From NCBI GenBank assembly GCA_904063045.1, contig CAJFCJ010000012.1, positions 310,001-374,000 of the forward strand: a stretch of 64,000 bases of DNA, read 5' to 3'. Every line of letters begins with the position of its first letter. The first letter of the stretch is position 1. The notes under the pieces are model-generated. The model saw only the letters and a list, made by a program, of their open reading frames with translations. It searched no databases and was not told the origin of the DNA. Of the stretch, positions 13,024 to 23,900 are shown piece by piece. The position numbers and the translations under genes were made by a program. Source of the DNA: Dimorphilus gyrociliatus (Eukaryota; Annelida; Polychaeta; Dinophilidae).

Positions 13024-16000
13024 TTAAGTTTCTCTGCCACGTTTTTCGTTATTGTAGCTTTCTAAATTCTGTTCAGCTTCTTTTAAAAGGTCTTGCCTTA
13101 ATTTCTTTTGATATTCTTTCATATTATCAGGACCAGGAATTGATCCTGCCCTAGTAATTATCCACGGATGACATAAAATGTCGATGGCTGTGTACCTTTT
13201 CTTTACATTTACTACGAGCAGTTTCTCGATTAAGTCTTTAGCAACTGGAGAGAAAGAAATATTCCATTATGAGCGCAAAGTATAAATGTAAAGAAGTCAT
13301 TAAATTGTGACAAAAGAGGTTTTTTAGTATGTTTACAGCGAGAAGATATTTAAAAGGGCTATTTACGTTTTGAGATTCCATCCCAATAAGGCCTTAGAAA
13401 TTCAAATTCTCCGGCTTTAATGAATTCAAACAACTCAGTCTGATTCCTATCAGGCGATCGGAATGGAGGAAACCCGCAAAGTAAAATGTAACTTATTACA
13501 CCAACAGCCCAATTGTCTATTTCTAGACCATAGCCTATAGGGAGAATAAATTATGGGAAATAATAATAGATATAATACAAAAAGATAGCTTATTGACTTA
13601 CCGCTTTCTAGGAGAATTTCCGGAGCAACGTAAGTAGGAGTTCCGCAAACGGTAAACAATGGTTTCGTTACCTCCATTGCTAAACCAAAATCAGCTAATT
13701 TCAAAGATATTGTACCATCAGTATTTCTATGAACCTGTGTTATTAATAGAATCAATTGTTAGATAATAATTATTAATAGTTGTTTTTGTTAGTTACCAGA
13801 AGATTTTCAGGTTTCAAGTCTCTATGGACGATATTTCTTGAATGTAGATAAAAGAGGGCATTTGCTAAGTCGTTTACCATACTTGAAGATTCTTGTTCCC
13901 CGAATTTTACACTTTGAGTTATAGCGTCGAATAAATCTCCACCCTAATAATATATTAAATTTAATAGGTTAATGATAAGAAAATAGAGATATATTCAATT
14001 ATTCCTGCCGTATTGTATATATTTATACAACGTAGTTTTATAATTAAAGCGTAATTTACTAATATTAGACTTGTTTTTTTAAAGAGGGCGCTCTTTTCAA
14101 ACGTGGAATATATTTCTTTAATGATATTGCTATTTACCTTTACTAATTCCATTATTAGATATATTTCATCTCCGGTTTCATACTCTTCAATCAATTTGCA
14201 GATATTCGGATGATTGCAGTCTTTCATGATTTCAATTTCATTTTCAATCATTTGCTCCTTTCCTTTCAATTTGGCTTTATCGATAACTTTCATGGCATAA
14301 TCAGTATTAGGAGGTTTTCTTAATCTGCAGGGTTTAACTATAGCAAAATTTCCATCTCCTAATGGTTTTTTGCTAGTTATTTCATATTTATCAAAAACAG
14401 TTTGCGGACTAGTAATTTGTCGTTCCAATTTAGTTTTGTAAACAATCTGTTTACTCTTTTTACGTTTTGGTTTTTCCTTTAAAGGTGTTCTAATAGCATC
14501 GGGTTCTTGCAATACTGATCGAGGTCTATCGGTTTTTTTTGGTACTTTCTCATTGTTTTCTATTTCGGACTTATCTTTTACTTTTTTTTCAACTTTAGAT
14601 TTACTCTTCTTTTCAGTTTCTTCCGGAATATCTTTATTTTCTTTATTGTCCATTTTTGTACTTGTCTTTTTTGGTTTGTCATTTTCGGTCTTTTCTTTTG
14701 TTTTTTCTTTTGTTTTTTCTTTTAATTTCTCTTTAACAGGATCCTTTTCCTTTTTCTTTTCCTTTAGTTTTTCATCTTTTTCCTTCGACTTTTCGTCCTT
14801 TTCCTTATCTGTTATTTTTTTATCTTTTTCTTTTGCTTTTTCATCCTTTTCCTTATCTTTTTTCTCTTTTTCTGTATCCTCTTCGTTACCTTGTTCAATT
14901 TCTAAAATTCTAAAACCTGTAGGTTTGTCTTTTCCTCTTTTCTTTGCTCCATCGTCTTTATCTAAATCTTGCTGACTTTCTTTGCCTTTATCATTATCTT
15001 TCTCTGTGTCCGTATCTTTATTATTTTCTTTTCCTTGACCCACAGCTAATAATTTGACTCCTGCGAGTTTGCTTTTGTCTTCATCAGCTTTAGAACCTTT
15101 TGGCTGTTTATCCCTCCTATCATGCTTATCATTCTTTTCTTTTAGTAATTTTTCGTTATCATATGGCTCTTTGTCAGCTCCTTTATTTCTTGGAGTTAAT
15201 TTCTTCTTATTATTTCCTTCATCACCCTTTTGCACTACAATTATTTTGGATTCTTCGTCTCTTGGCTTTCTGGGAGACCATCGTCCTCCCTCTTTATCCT
15301 CATAGGGTTGTAAGCCTCTTAATTTTCTTTCATCTTCCAGTGCTCTTCTTTCTAGCTCTTGTCTTCTATGTTTAGCCCTTCTGGCTCTTTCCCGTTCTTC
15401 ATCAGCATACCTTAAATGAAAAGAATAATTGACATTAAGCCTAAGGTAAAATATTATAAAAATAGTCCTAGATGAGAGGTTTATCTATGTGAAACATTTA
15501 CCTTAGTCTTTGAGCTTCGAGATTCTTTTTCCTTGCTTTCTTAAGCATTCTCTCGGGATCTTCAGATCCTTCACTACCAATGCCACTATCATCCTGCTTA
15601 CCCTCTTCGAATTTTCTACCTTTTTTCCTGTTCTTTTCCCAGAGTTTGGCTAAATTTTTGGCATAAGGAGAGTCGGGGTATAATTCTTCCAAAATATCCT
15701 GGACATCAGTTCCTGTGATACTCTCGTTTCCAACCCCGACGAAAACATCATCGTCCCGAAAAACATCACCAACACCTTTTACTTCCCTTCCTTTTAGGGT
15801 ATATAAACTCTTTACTTTGTTGTTTTTATATTTAGGACCGAATGCTTCCGAAATATCTGTGACTAACTCCTCAAATGATTTAATTCCTCTTCTGTTCAGT
15901 AAAATTTTTACATTCGTTCTTGGACGTTGTCCATTTCTAACAACAGTAATTACTTTCGGTCTGTAGTTGGGAACTTCATTCCTCGAAGTTGATGCCCAGT

Positions 16001-18696
16001 AGCTACCAGGTCCAGCTCTACTGCCAAATGTTCCGGGAGGTAGGTATCTTTTTGGAGGATATGATTGGCGGAGTCTTGAAGGATGAAAACCATCCAGGAG
16101 AGGTCGATAAAAGTCGTGTTGGTGTACTTTACCTGAAATGAAATTTATCAATACATCAAAAATGCTTTTTATTTTCTTTGATAAATGAACAGACAATCTC
16201 GTCCCCAAATGTACTTCCGATACAGTAACGGAGGATCAGGTCCTATATCTATCACTTTAACTTTTGGCTTATGTTTGAAACCAAATTTTTTAGCTAAGCT
16301 ATCAACATTACTCGTACTTGCTACAGCAGCCATTTTGAAACGATCTGGTTTTGAACGAAAGCTAACGTTTCTCTGATCTATAAGGATTGAATGCGTATGG
16401 AAATTGTATTTGTTTAATGGCGGTAATCGCTCGATATTTACTGCATTCCACCGTCTTGGTTACAAGTTTCTTAGCAGTTTGGGTTGGCAATGTTGACCAT
16501 TCATTAAATTAAAAGCTTGACAACTATTCTCTTATAAAAAATCTTCAGTTTTTCTTAAAAATTAAAACTTTCAAATATTCAATTAAAACCTCTCAAATAA
16601 ATATCAGTGACATTCTAGGATCGATAGACGTTAAAAATCAATAGATGTCATTAAATTGAAATTAACGACCTGCCCTATCACTTCCGTTTCGTAAGGGCAA
16701 TGTGGGAGGACATAAATAAAGCAATTAATAAATAAAATATTATTATTTAGATAGTCGCATTTAATTCAAAAGCATTTTTTTACGAAATGCTTAGCAGCCT
16801 AAGTGAAAGGGTCAATTTTATTCTCAATGGGAAATTATTGATCTAAAGTTTATGACTTTGATTTCGAGACTTTCTTTATATGTTAATGTTCTTTTACTAT
16901 TTCCTTTTCTATTTAATACTGACATTTTCTTTATGATTTGTGCAAACTACCGGTTAGTTTTTAATAAACGAAAGTCAGAAGGATAGGTAAACTATTGATT
17001 AGCCTAAAATTCATTAACTGATATATCTCCATCAACAATACAATGACTTTCCTGATTCTAATCTATAATTTTGTTAAATCACTTTTATGAATGAAAAGTT
17101 TTTCCACTTTAGTTTAATAAATTTAATGTTTGAATCTGTCTTTATTTGATATAATAAAATAAGATATCGGAAGAGATCTATCTTTGTATTGGTGTAACAA
17201 ACCTTTTCTTTTAAAGAAATGGTAAAGAATTTACCTTTAAGGTTATAAAAGGCCTTATAATTAGTATTGTATACCTTAACAGGCTACTGATAATTTCCCT
17301 TAAATTACTAATTAAAGACTAAAATAAAAGCTAATAAAAAGTAATGGATATACTATATCTATATTTAGATTTTAAAATCACTCAACCATCAAATTAAAGT
17401 CTTTTAATCTTTCTAATCTTTATTTAATCCAGTTTTGTTGTTGAATGAAAACTATTAGAAATTCATTGTCTACTTGAAACTTTCAGTATAGAAGTTGCAA
17501 AGTAATATTATTATATTTTCTATTATTTTTTTAAAGTCTGCCTTCTGTTCTTAAACTGGAAACAATAAATTGTTTGCAATTTTTTTCTGTTAGATATTCC
17601 AAAGATCGCAGTTTAGATTAATCTATTGGATTTTTTATAGCTTCTTTAATAGCATTTTCAAGAAAAGAGAGAAATTTCGGTTTCTATTTTTAGGAATGTG
17701 TAAATAATTACTTAGCATTGAATGAAGAAATCAATGTTCATGTTTTCATTAGGTGATATATTGCCGCTTCTTATTCAGGATAGCAGGAAATGCTACTTCT
17801 TTAATCAAAATTCGTATTAATTACCTACTCAATTAGTGGGTAATTTTCTCATCAAAAAAAGGTACTTTCTATTCAGGAGTTTCGTAGCCAGGAATAAAAA
17901 ATAAGAGATTATCTATTTGTTAAAATGGACAACACCAGACCTTTTAAACGCTTGCGATAAAAAAAACGATATGCAGCAATAGATAATAGATAAGCTGAAG
18001 TTTAATAATTGTGAACCATTTATGAATGTTTTATTGTCTTAATTACCTGATGAAATACGATTATTATAATACTAATTTGGACTTTAAAACGCTACTGAAT
18101 AATAAATTATAAATTAAAGAGGGTACAAAGCTACTTTTATACCATCTCTGGTCTGTGAACTGTGACAAAAGAAGCATTTCAAAGGGCTATATTAGTTATT
18201 GAATTACTGATGCTTAAAATTTAGAGTTAAGCACATAGGGAATAGTTAGAAAATGTCAAAATAACAAACTACTTTAGAATAAAGTTACAATAGACTACTT
18301 ACTAGACAAACTCCAAGGTTCGGGAGGACCTTCACCGTAATTTAGCGTTTTAAAACCTTCAAAACCAGCACAAACATAAGAACTACCATCTTGAAGCTCT
18401 TCAATATCTCTGACTCTTTTCCCCCTCATGGGTGTATAAATCTGACGAACCCCATAAGGCAAAGTAACATTGGAACTTAATTTATCCGTCAAATCATTGA
18501 GCAAATCTTGAAAATTTACGTATCTATGAGGGGTAATATACAGTTTTCTCCCTTTAAAATATCGGTCTCCATTTGCGAAGAATCTTAATTTTTTCGGTCT
18601 TCTTAATTCTCTATATTTGTCATCTACAATGTCTCTGTGAGATGTTGATATATCTTGATTATTCCAAATACGCCTATTCATAGTCTCTGCAGCCAT
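13024..18696 (-). CDS. DCLK: Doublecortin-like kinase (two DCX domains plus CaMK-type Ser/Thr kinase)
   Basis: Seven minus-strand exons give 988 residues: complement of 18303-18696, 15502-16132, 14138-15410, 13797-13943, 13602-13734, 13367-13534, 13024-13244. DCLKs bind microtubules through tandem doublecortin domains and phosphorylate Ser/Thr substrates. DCX1 lies about 35-122 ([18 protein letters not shown]) and DCX2 about 191-275 ([20 protein letters not shown]). Residues 343-683 form an unusually long low-complexity linker rich in Lys, Glu and Asp. The kinase starts at about 684: Gly loop GDGNFAIV, Lys716 in [12 protein letters not shown] (Asp808), DFG (Asp830), and GTPTYVAPE activation-loop end. 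All catalytic residues are intact. The first intron (16133-18302) is 2.2 kb, far longer than the others, and carries a candidate alternative first exon. The protein ends soon after the kinase C-lobe without a clear extra domain. Confidence 0.9.
16169..16333 (-). CDS. Possible alternative first exon or short ORF inside the kinase gene's long intron
   Basis: On the minus strand a 54-codon frame opens with ATG in a good context (AAAATGGC): [20 protein letters not shown], then a basic stretch and a Pro/Tyr-rich end. It sits directly upstream of the exon encoding DCX2, and its start MAA matches the start of the main first exon. If it is an alternative first exon it needs a phase-1 donor; the one candidate, GTCTGT after GGACGAGATT, is weak. 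Otherwise it ends at TAA as a 54-residue product. Its composition looks coding, but no family was recognised. Confidence 0.3.
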   Translation of the reverse strand: MAAVASTSNVDSLAKKFGFKHKPKVKVIDIGPDPPLLYRKYIWGRDCLFIYQRK

Positions 18697-18842
18697 TTTC
18701 TGATCTTAGGCACTTCGCATTGCTGTTCTTAATAAATAGACTTTATTTGTACAACAAATCTCTCTTATTATTCTTTCGATAATTAAAAAAACTATTAGTT
18801 ATAGAACACTACCTTGTATAGAGTTCAGTTTCCCGCTTATCG

Positions 18843-18858
18843 CGTAATTCTAATTACG
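18843..18858. promoter_or_regulatory. TAATT/AATTA palindrome upstream of the kinase gene
   Basis: A perfect 7-bp inverted repeat with a 2-nt centre lies about 150 bp upstream of the kinase ATG. Its TAATT cores resemble paired homeodomain half sites. The sequence is seen directly; the role is inference. Confidence 0.25.
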
Positions 18859-19819
18859 TAACACTGATAAATGATCAAAACTAGGTCGGACGATTGCAGG
18901 GTAAAAACTGTTCAAGCGTCGTTATTACTGCTCTTCTAATCGATAACGGGATTATAGGCCTCGTAACTCAATCAGGCCTTTTGTCATTTCAACCAGTTTC
19001 TGTTGATAGGGTAAGTATATTTCGTATATCTTATGCGCGGATATATGAATAATTGATTTATTCATTCGACTACCGATAGACCATCATTGTTTTTAAGAGT
19101 TAATTCTATAAAAGATTTTAAATATTGATAATGGCAATAATTAATACAGCTAGAATTAACTTATTTCTATCGTTTCCCTTTAAATACTCCTTACAAGCTT
19201 AATGATTTGAAAGTGCAATTAAAAAAAGTTTCCCTTTCATTTCACTACTTATTGACAGATTGCGTTATTTTTTTGAGAAGACATACCGGAAGTACTTCGA
19301 CTATTCGTATTGTATTTTTGTTGTCAGTAAGGAGAGCGAACGAAAGACGATTTTTTAATAACTATCAATTTAAATCTCTTCGTTTCCGTTCAAATTATCT
19401 ATAAATATATTGTTATATATGTAATGTCAATAGTCAATTAGAACTTCAAAGAAATATTTTATATATAGACAATTGAAGCTAGACATTTCTTTTATTTTAG
19501 ATTAGACTTGACCAAATTTATTAAAAAGTCTATATGGTAAAAATTCTAAAAGTATAACAATTGAATATTTTAATAACAATGAAAGAAAGTTGATTTTAAC
19601 GCTGTCAAATAAAGAGAAAAAAATACAGGAAACTACTTTCTTTTGTTTAGAAATTCAATGAAAAAAAATCTAATAAAGATAAAAAAGTATAATAGAGAAA
19701 AAGGTGCTAACAAAAAAACTTTTGAATATAGAACGTTTTCTCTTTTTTTCCATTTAATTCCAATAAACGATCATTTATCAATGTTCTATATTTATTAAAC
19801 ATAATTATTAATCTTTAAT

Positions 19820-19822
19820 TAC

Positions 19823-19855
<33 letters not shown>

Positions 19856-19862
19856 CATTTAT
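19820..19862. repeat. (TA)n microsatellite
   Basis: A run of alternating T and A interrupted by two ATG steps, typical of AT-rich intergenic DNA. Confidence 0.85.
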
Positions 19863-20419
19863 ATATATTTGTTCACACTAAAGTTTTATCTTTAAATTAA
19901 AGATACAATATTGTTAGATATAAATAAACTATAAGCAAATACAAGATAAATAACCCGTATTCTAAGTATCATGTGACTTTTGTATATAATTTTATTATTA
20001 GGTAAAGAAAATATAGTTTGTAATAATCAAGTTTACGTCCGTCAAACAAATATGAATAAACATAAAGTTTTTCATTTTTTGATAATGACTGTCACAATAT
20101 ATTGCTAAGTCTCAATTTTTTCTCCAGGTGGCGCATCAAACTTGCATAGCAAATAGTAAGATCAATATTAAAGCGCCATCTTGAGATATAGAAAGCTTAT
20201 TTCTTCATGAGCATAATGTTATGTAAGAATTAAAAGAAAAAGGGATTGAAAAATAGAGACCGTACACCAGATGCCACTACAAAACACCTGTAAAATAACA
20301 TAATATTGATTATAGACCGAGTATAATATACATTGTACAGAGATAAACGTGCAATGTATAGTTATAAACTGGAATGTTTAACAATGAAAAATAAACGTAC
20401 AAATGCTGAAACAATCGAT

Positions 20420-20833
20420 TCAAATTGTACTATCAAAACCAGGATTCGTTATCCCTTTACTAGCATGTCTTCTATATTTGCCATAAAACTTATCTCCATC
20501 AGCCTCTTCCAACTCAATTTTCTTTCTTTCTTTTATCCTATATTTACAATAACTCGTCATGCAGCATCCCATGCTTAATAATGTTAATATTCCACCAATA
20601 ATTAAATAAATTAATCCAACTTTTGTGTCTTCGTCTTCTGAAGAAATAATAAATAAAACAGCTCCAATAATGAGTAATATTAAGGCAGGTAAGATAAATT
20701 GTAGACTCCCTATAGGTAAGTTGTATAAGCACGATTTTAAGATAGATCTTTCGGTTATCGGTTTAACTTTGGGTATTCCTCTTCTTGGTCCTTCTTCCAA
20801 CCTCAGATCAAATGTTTGTGATAATCTATTCAT
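20420..20833 (-). CDS. Unrecognised two-pass membrane protein (137 aa)
   Basis: This is a single open frame of 137 codons on the minus strand. Two hydrophobic helices are clear: about 46-64 (FILPALILLIIGAVLFIIS) and about 74-92 (LIYLIIGGILTLLSMGCCM), joined by a short acidic loop SEDEDTK. The N-terminus is basic and polar; the C-terminus is charged (KYRIKERKKIELEEADGDK) and ends with NPGFDSTI. There is no signal peptide, so a hairpin with both ends on the cytosolic side is the simplest topology (inference). I do not recognise a family and assign no function. An open frame on the same strand overlaps its ATG by ATGA (next entry). Confidence 0.6.
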   Translation of the reverse strand: MNRLSQTFDLRLEEGPRRGIPKVKPITERSILKSCLYNLPIGSLQFILPALILLIIGAVLFIISSEDEDTKVGLIYLIIGGILTLLSMGCCMTSYCKYRIKERKKIELEEADGDKFYGKYRRHASKGITNPGFDSTI

Positions 20834-20998
20834 AGTTTATCATAAAACTTATTAAGTCTTGAACATTTTTTCAATAAAACGAAAGGCCTTTCTGTGTATT
20901 GTAATAATCCTATATTGAATTTATATTGCAGCTGTTCCGTATCGATGAGCACGTCTTTTTTAGTATCCTCTTTCTGTAATTTTGGTCTGTTTTTACTT
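20830..20998 (-). other. Open frame ending across the start of the two-pass protein (possible exon)
   Basis: Downstream of a good minus-strand acceptor (CTTTATAG ending at 20999) a frame stays open for 55 codons, with protein-like content (for example RPKLQKEDTKKDVLIDTEQL). Its TGA overlaps the next gene's ATG as ATGA. It has no in-frame ATG, so it would have to be a last exon of an upstream gene or simply a long 5' UTR. I could not find a convincing partner exon upstream. Confidence 0.25.
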
Positions 20999-23900
20999 CT
21001 ATAAAGATCGAAGAGAACGTGAATATTAATTTATAAACAACCAAACGTAACTTGAAAAAGACATGCTCACAATTTTAACATAAATAAGAACAACTTGAAA
21101 TTCTACTATATGCTATATGCTATAGACGCTGTGTTCTTTTTTTCAATACAATTTTACGATATTTGAAAACAGTTACATCGATTTTTCTTCCATTCATCTT
21201 ATATAATTAGAAAAATGAACGTTTTAAAAATATTTTTGTTGGGCAGATGACAAGACATTACCTGTAGAAAATCCGATCATTTCTCCATACAATATTGATT
21301 TCAAGTATAGATGGCACTGTTGTATTTTTAATTATCGACTTTCTAAAACGTTTATTGGATGAATTTCTTAAAAATGAAGAGCAACGAAACGTGTAGTAAC
21401 TATAAAGAGATGTACACACTCTTTATAGCTTATGGTTAAATGAATTGTTTAATGTTTTTTTTTTTGCAACATATCTATATTTTTTCTAATTATAGAATCA
21501 AATATTTTAGAGCTTGTCTAACGAATATACTATTACAAATATTCAAAACCTAACCTAATCTTTATTCTATTAGCTATATACACGAATAAATTAATAAGAT
21601 GTCAAAATTAATAAACACAATAGCTATCATTAGCTATTAGAAGAGTTCTTTTTCATATTCTTACTACGTTTTAATAAGCAGAACATTGATATCTAATATT
21701 CAGTGTTAGCAGCTATTTGAAATATTTAACATGTATTTTATAATTTCCATCAGTCAGTGTTTATCCTCTAAATCAATTAAATAACGAATATAATGCATTT
21801 GTTATAGTTTCATGAGAATTTAAAAATGTTAATCAATATCTAAAAGAATTTAATTATTTTACATATTTTTTCCGTTATTATTCTATTAATATCATTCAGA
21901 AATATATAGACTGCTTTAACGTATACGTAAAATTTAACATATGTATGTGTTCATGAGCAATTATTGTCTATTATGATTTTTTATATATATATATATATAT
22001 TTTCTTTTCTACTACTATTTTCACTTTAACTAAACGTCTCAGGTAACCGTTGTTGATTCTATATCACATGTTTGTCAAATTCTTTGTTGACTAATTGTGC
22101 TATTTGTCCTAGTTCTAACTAATAAAAAGTTATTTTTGACTTTGATAATTCCTTGCTGTTGATTTTGTTAGAGTTTAGTAATGAGTAAGGTTGTAACTCA
22201 AACCTTACAGAATGATCTCTGCCATTTTATTACCTCACTCGTTAGCTAATATTTCAGTGTCGACTACATCAATCTCGTATATTATTGTTATTATATTTTA
22301 CGATTGTAAAAGTAATATTTGTACATCACATCTAATTTAAACTACAAAGTAATGAATCATATCTAAAGCATTAATAGACATTTTAAATATTTTGTTATGT
22401 AAAATTAAACTGATTGGACATATTGTGGAAATGAAATTGATGTCTCTAAACAATAATTGAGCTCTTATGATAGTTATACGAGAATGATAATCTTTATCTT
22501 CCGCATGTACCTAATTGTTTCTTTTAAACATTTAGTACTTTTCAATAAAGAGAATTCTTTGCCCTTCAAGAAAATTATCTGCAAAATGTTGAAATTTTCT
22601 GTATTGTTTGAAGTACACATCTTCAAAAGTCTAAAAACAAGTACTTTTTAGGAGGAGACAGGTTTGTATTTAATCCAAGCCTTTTAGGTAGGTAAACGAA
22701 CTATAGAAGTGAAATTCAAGAGAATATAATTACCAAAAGAGGAATCCAATTTCAAATTCAAGTGGTATAAATGGGTTTTTTAAGAACTTTAAAAGAACAT
22801 TTTACTTAGAAAGACGTAAAATATCTATAATTGTGTGAGAATTGTTATTACTTTCATTTGTACTTTTTTTAAGCCTATTTCAAGTGCAAGTGCTATATCC
22901 ATATTTCAGTTGTTAAGAAGACAAACTAAACATACTTCGATTGCCAAGGCAAAAAACTTATAATAATAAAGATTATAGAAGACTCTTGTCCTGGGAAATT
23001 GGCTGACTGACACTTACCGATTGCCGGTGAAAAAGTAGACAGAAGGTTTTTAGTAGATAACAATTAGTTTGAAGAGGCAAAGTATTATAATAATGATGTG
23101 CATATAAATGATAAAGTTAATAGAATATTTGCATGAAGCAAAGGGAAAAGGAATAAAACTGCCAATCTTGATTCTCACAAGTCTATTCATATATTCATCC
23201 TTCGCCGAGGGATTTAGAAACACAAATGAGAAAGAAATAATCACAAAAGAGTATCCAAAAATTTAGAAAATATAGGAACGATATTCAACTAATTTAAAAA
23301 AGATATCAAGATTATTGGAGAATTAGTTGAGAAGAAGTAAAACTAAACTATTTAACAAAAGAAGTAAGTCGAGAAGAGTAGAAGAAGAAAACGAATGCAT
23401 TTCTACTTTTCTACTTTTGAAAAACTTACAATGTTAAAGTATTTTAAACGTTCACTTTACTTTTCTTCTATACTGTTTTCAACATATTTTTGTACAATCA
23501 TTAAATTAGTATTTCATTCTGCTAGTAAGATATGAATTAATTAGTTTATCTTGATATTGTATATTAAATCAATATGTTACCTTCCCTGTGTTAAAAGGCA
23601 TTTTTATATTAAAGTGAGCTTCTCTTACATTCCTTTTTAATTTTAAGTATATTAAATAAGCATTACTGATAGTAGATTAAATAAGATAAGATGTAATGTC
23701 TATTATAGACTATACCTTACATGGAAGGAGATATTCCGTGTGAAGTAAATTGAAATATTTTTTCATATCATGCTTTTGACAAGAAAAGTTTATTTCACAG
23801 AAATTTCTACAAATTTATACGTGCATCATGTTTAACTTGCATTAGACTGATGCTGTGACTTAAAATATTTTATTAAAACAGCTGGTGTTCAATGTATAAG

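Larger units (their letters stand above)
18697..20419. other. Kinase upstream region and AT-rich intergenic DNA
   Basis: No coding exon could be supported. The part at 18697-19020 is less AT-rich and probably holds the kinase promoter and 5' UTR. It includes the inverted repeat CGTAATT-CT-AATTACG at 843-858 of the 18-kb block (18843-18858). A (TA)n tract lies at 19820-19862. GCGCCATCTTG near 20173 resembles a YY1 site but has no gene next to it. Confidence 0.45.

Noticed and set aside
14553..15375. Several plus-strand open frames rich in Ser, Phe and Leu opposite the kinase linker
   Set aside because: They are antisense shadows of the Lys/Glu-rich repetitive linker (CTT/TTC-rich complement), with no domain and no independent splice or start context.
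16169..16208. Reading the DCX2 exon upstream without splicing, from a TTG at 16208
   Set aside because: There is no ATG in that frame, and a good acceptor (TTTCATTTCAG) at 16133-16134 joins in phase with the DCX1 exon.
20173..20183. YY1-like motif GCGCCATCTTG as a promoter
   Set aside because: It lies downstream of the nearest gene's stop with no start nearby; a single motif match is not enough.
22457..23244. Short open frames of 64 codons on both strands
   Set aside because: Composition is low-complexity and hydrophobic or Lys/Phe-rich, without splice partners or motifs.
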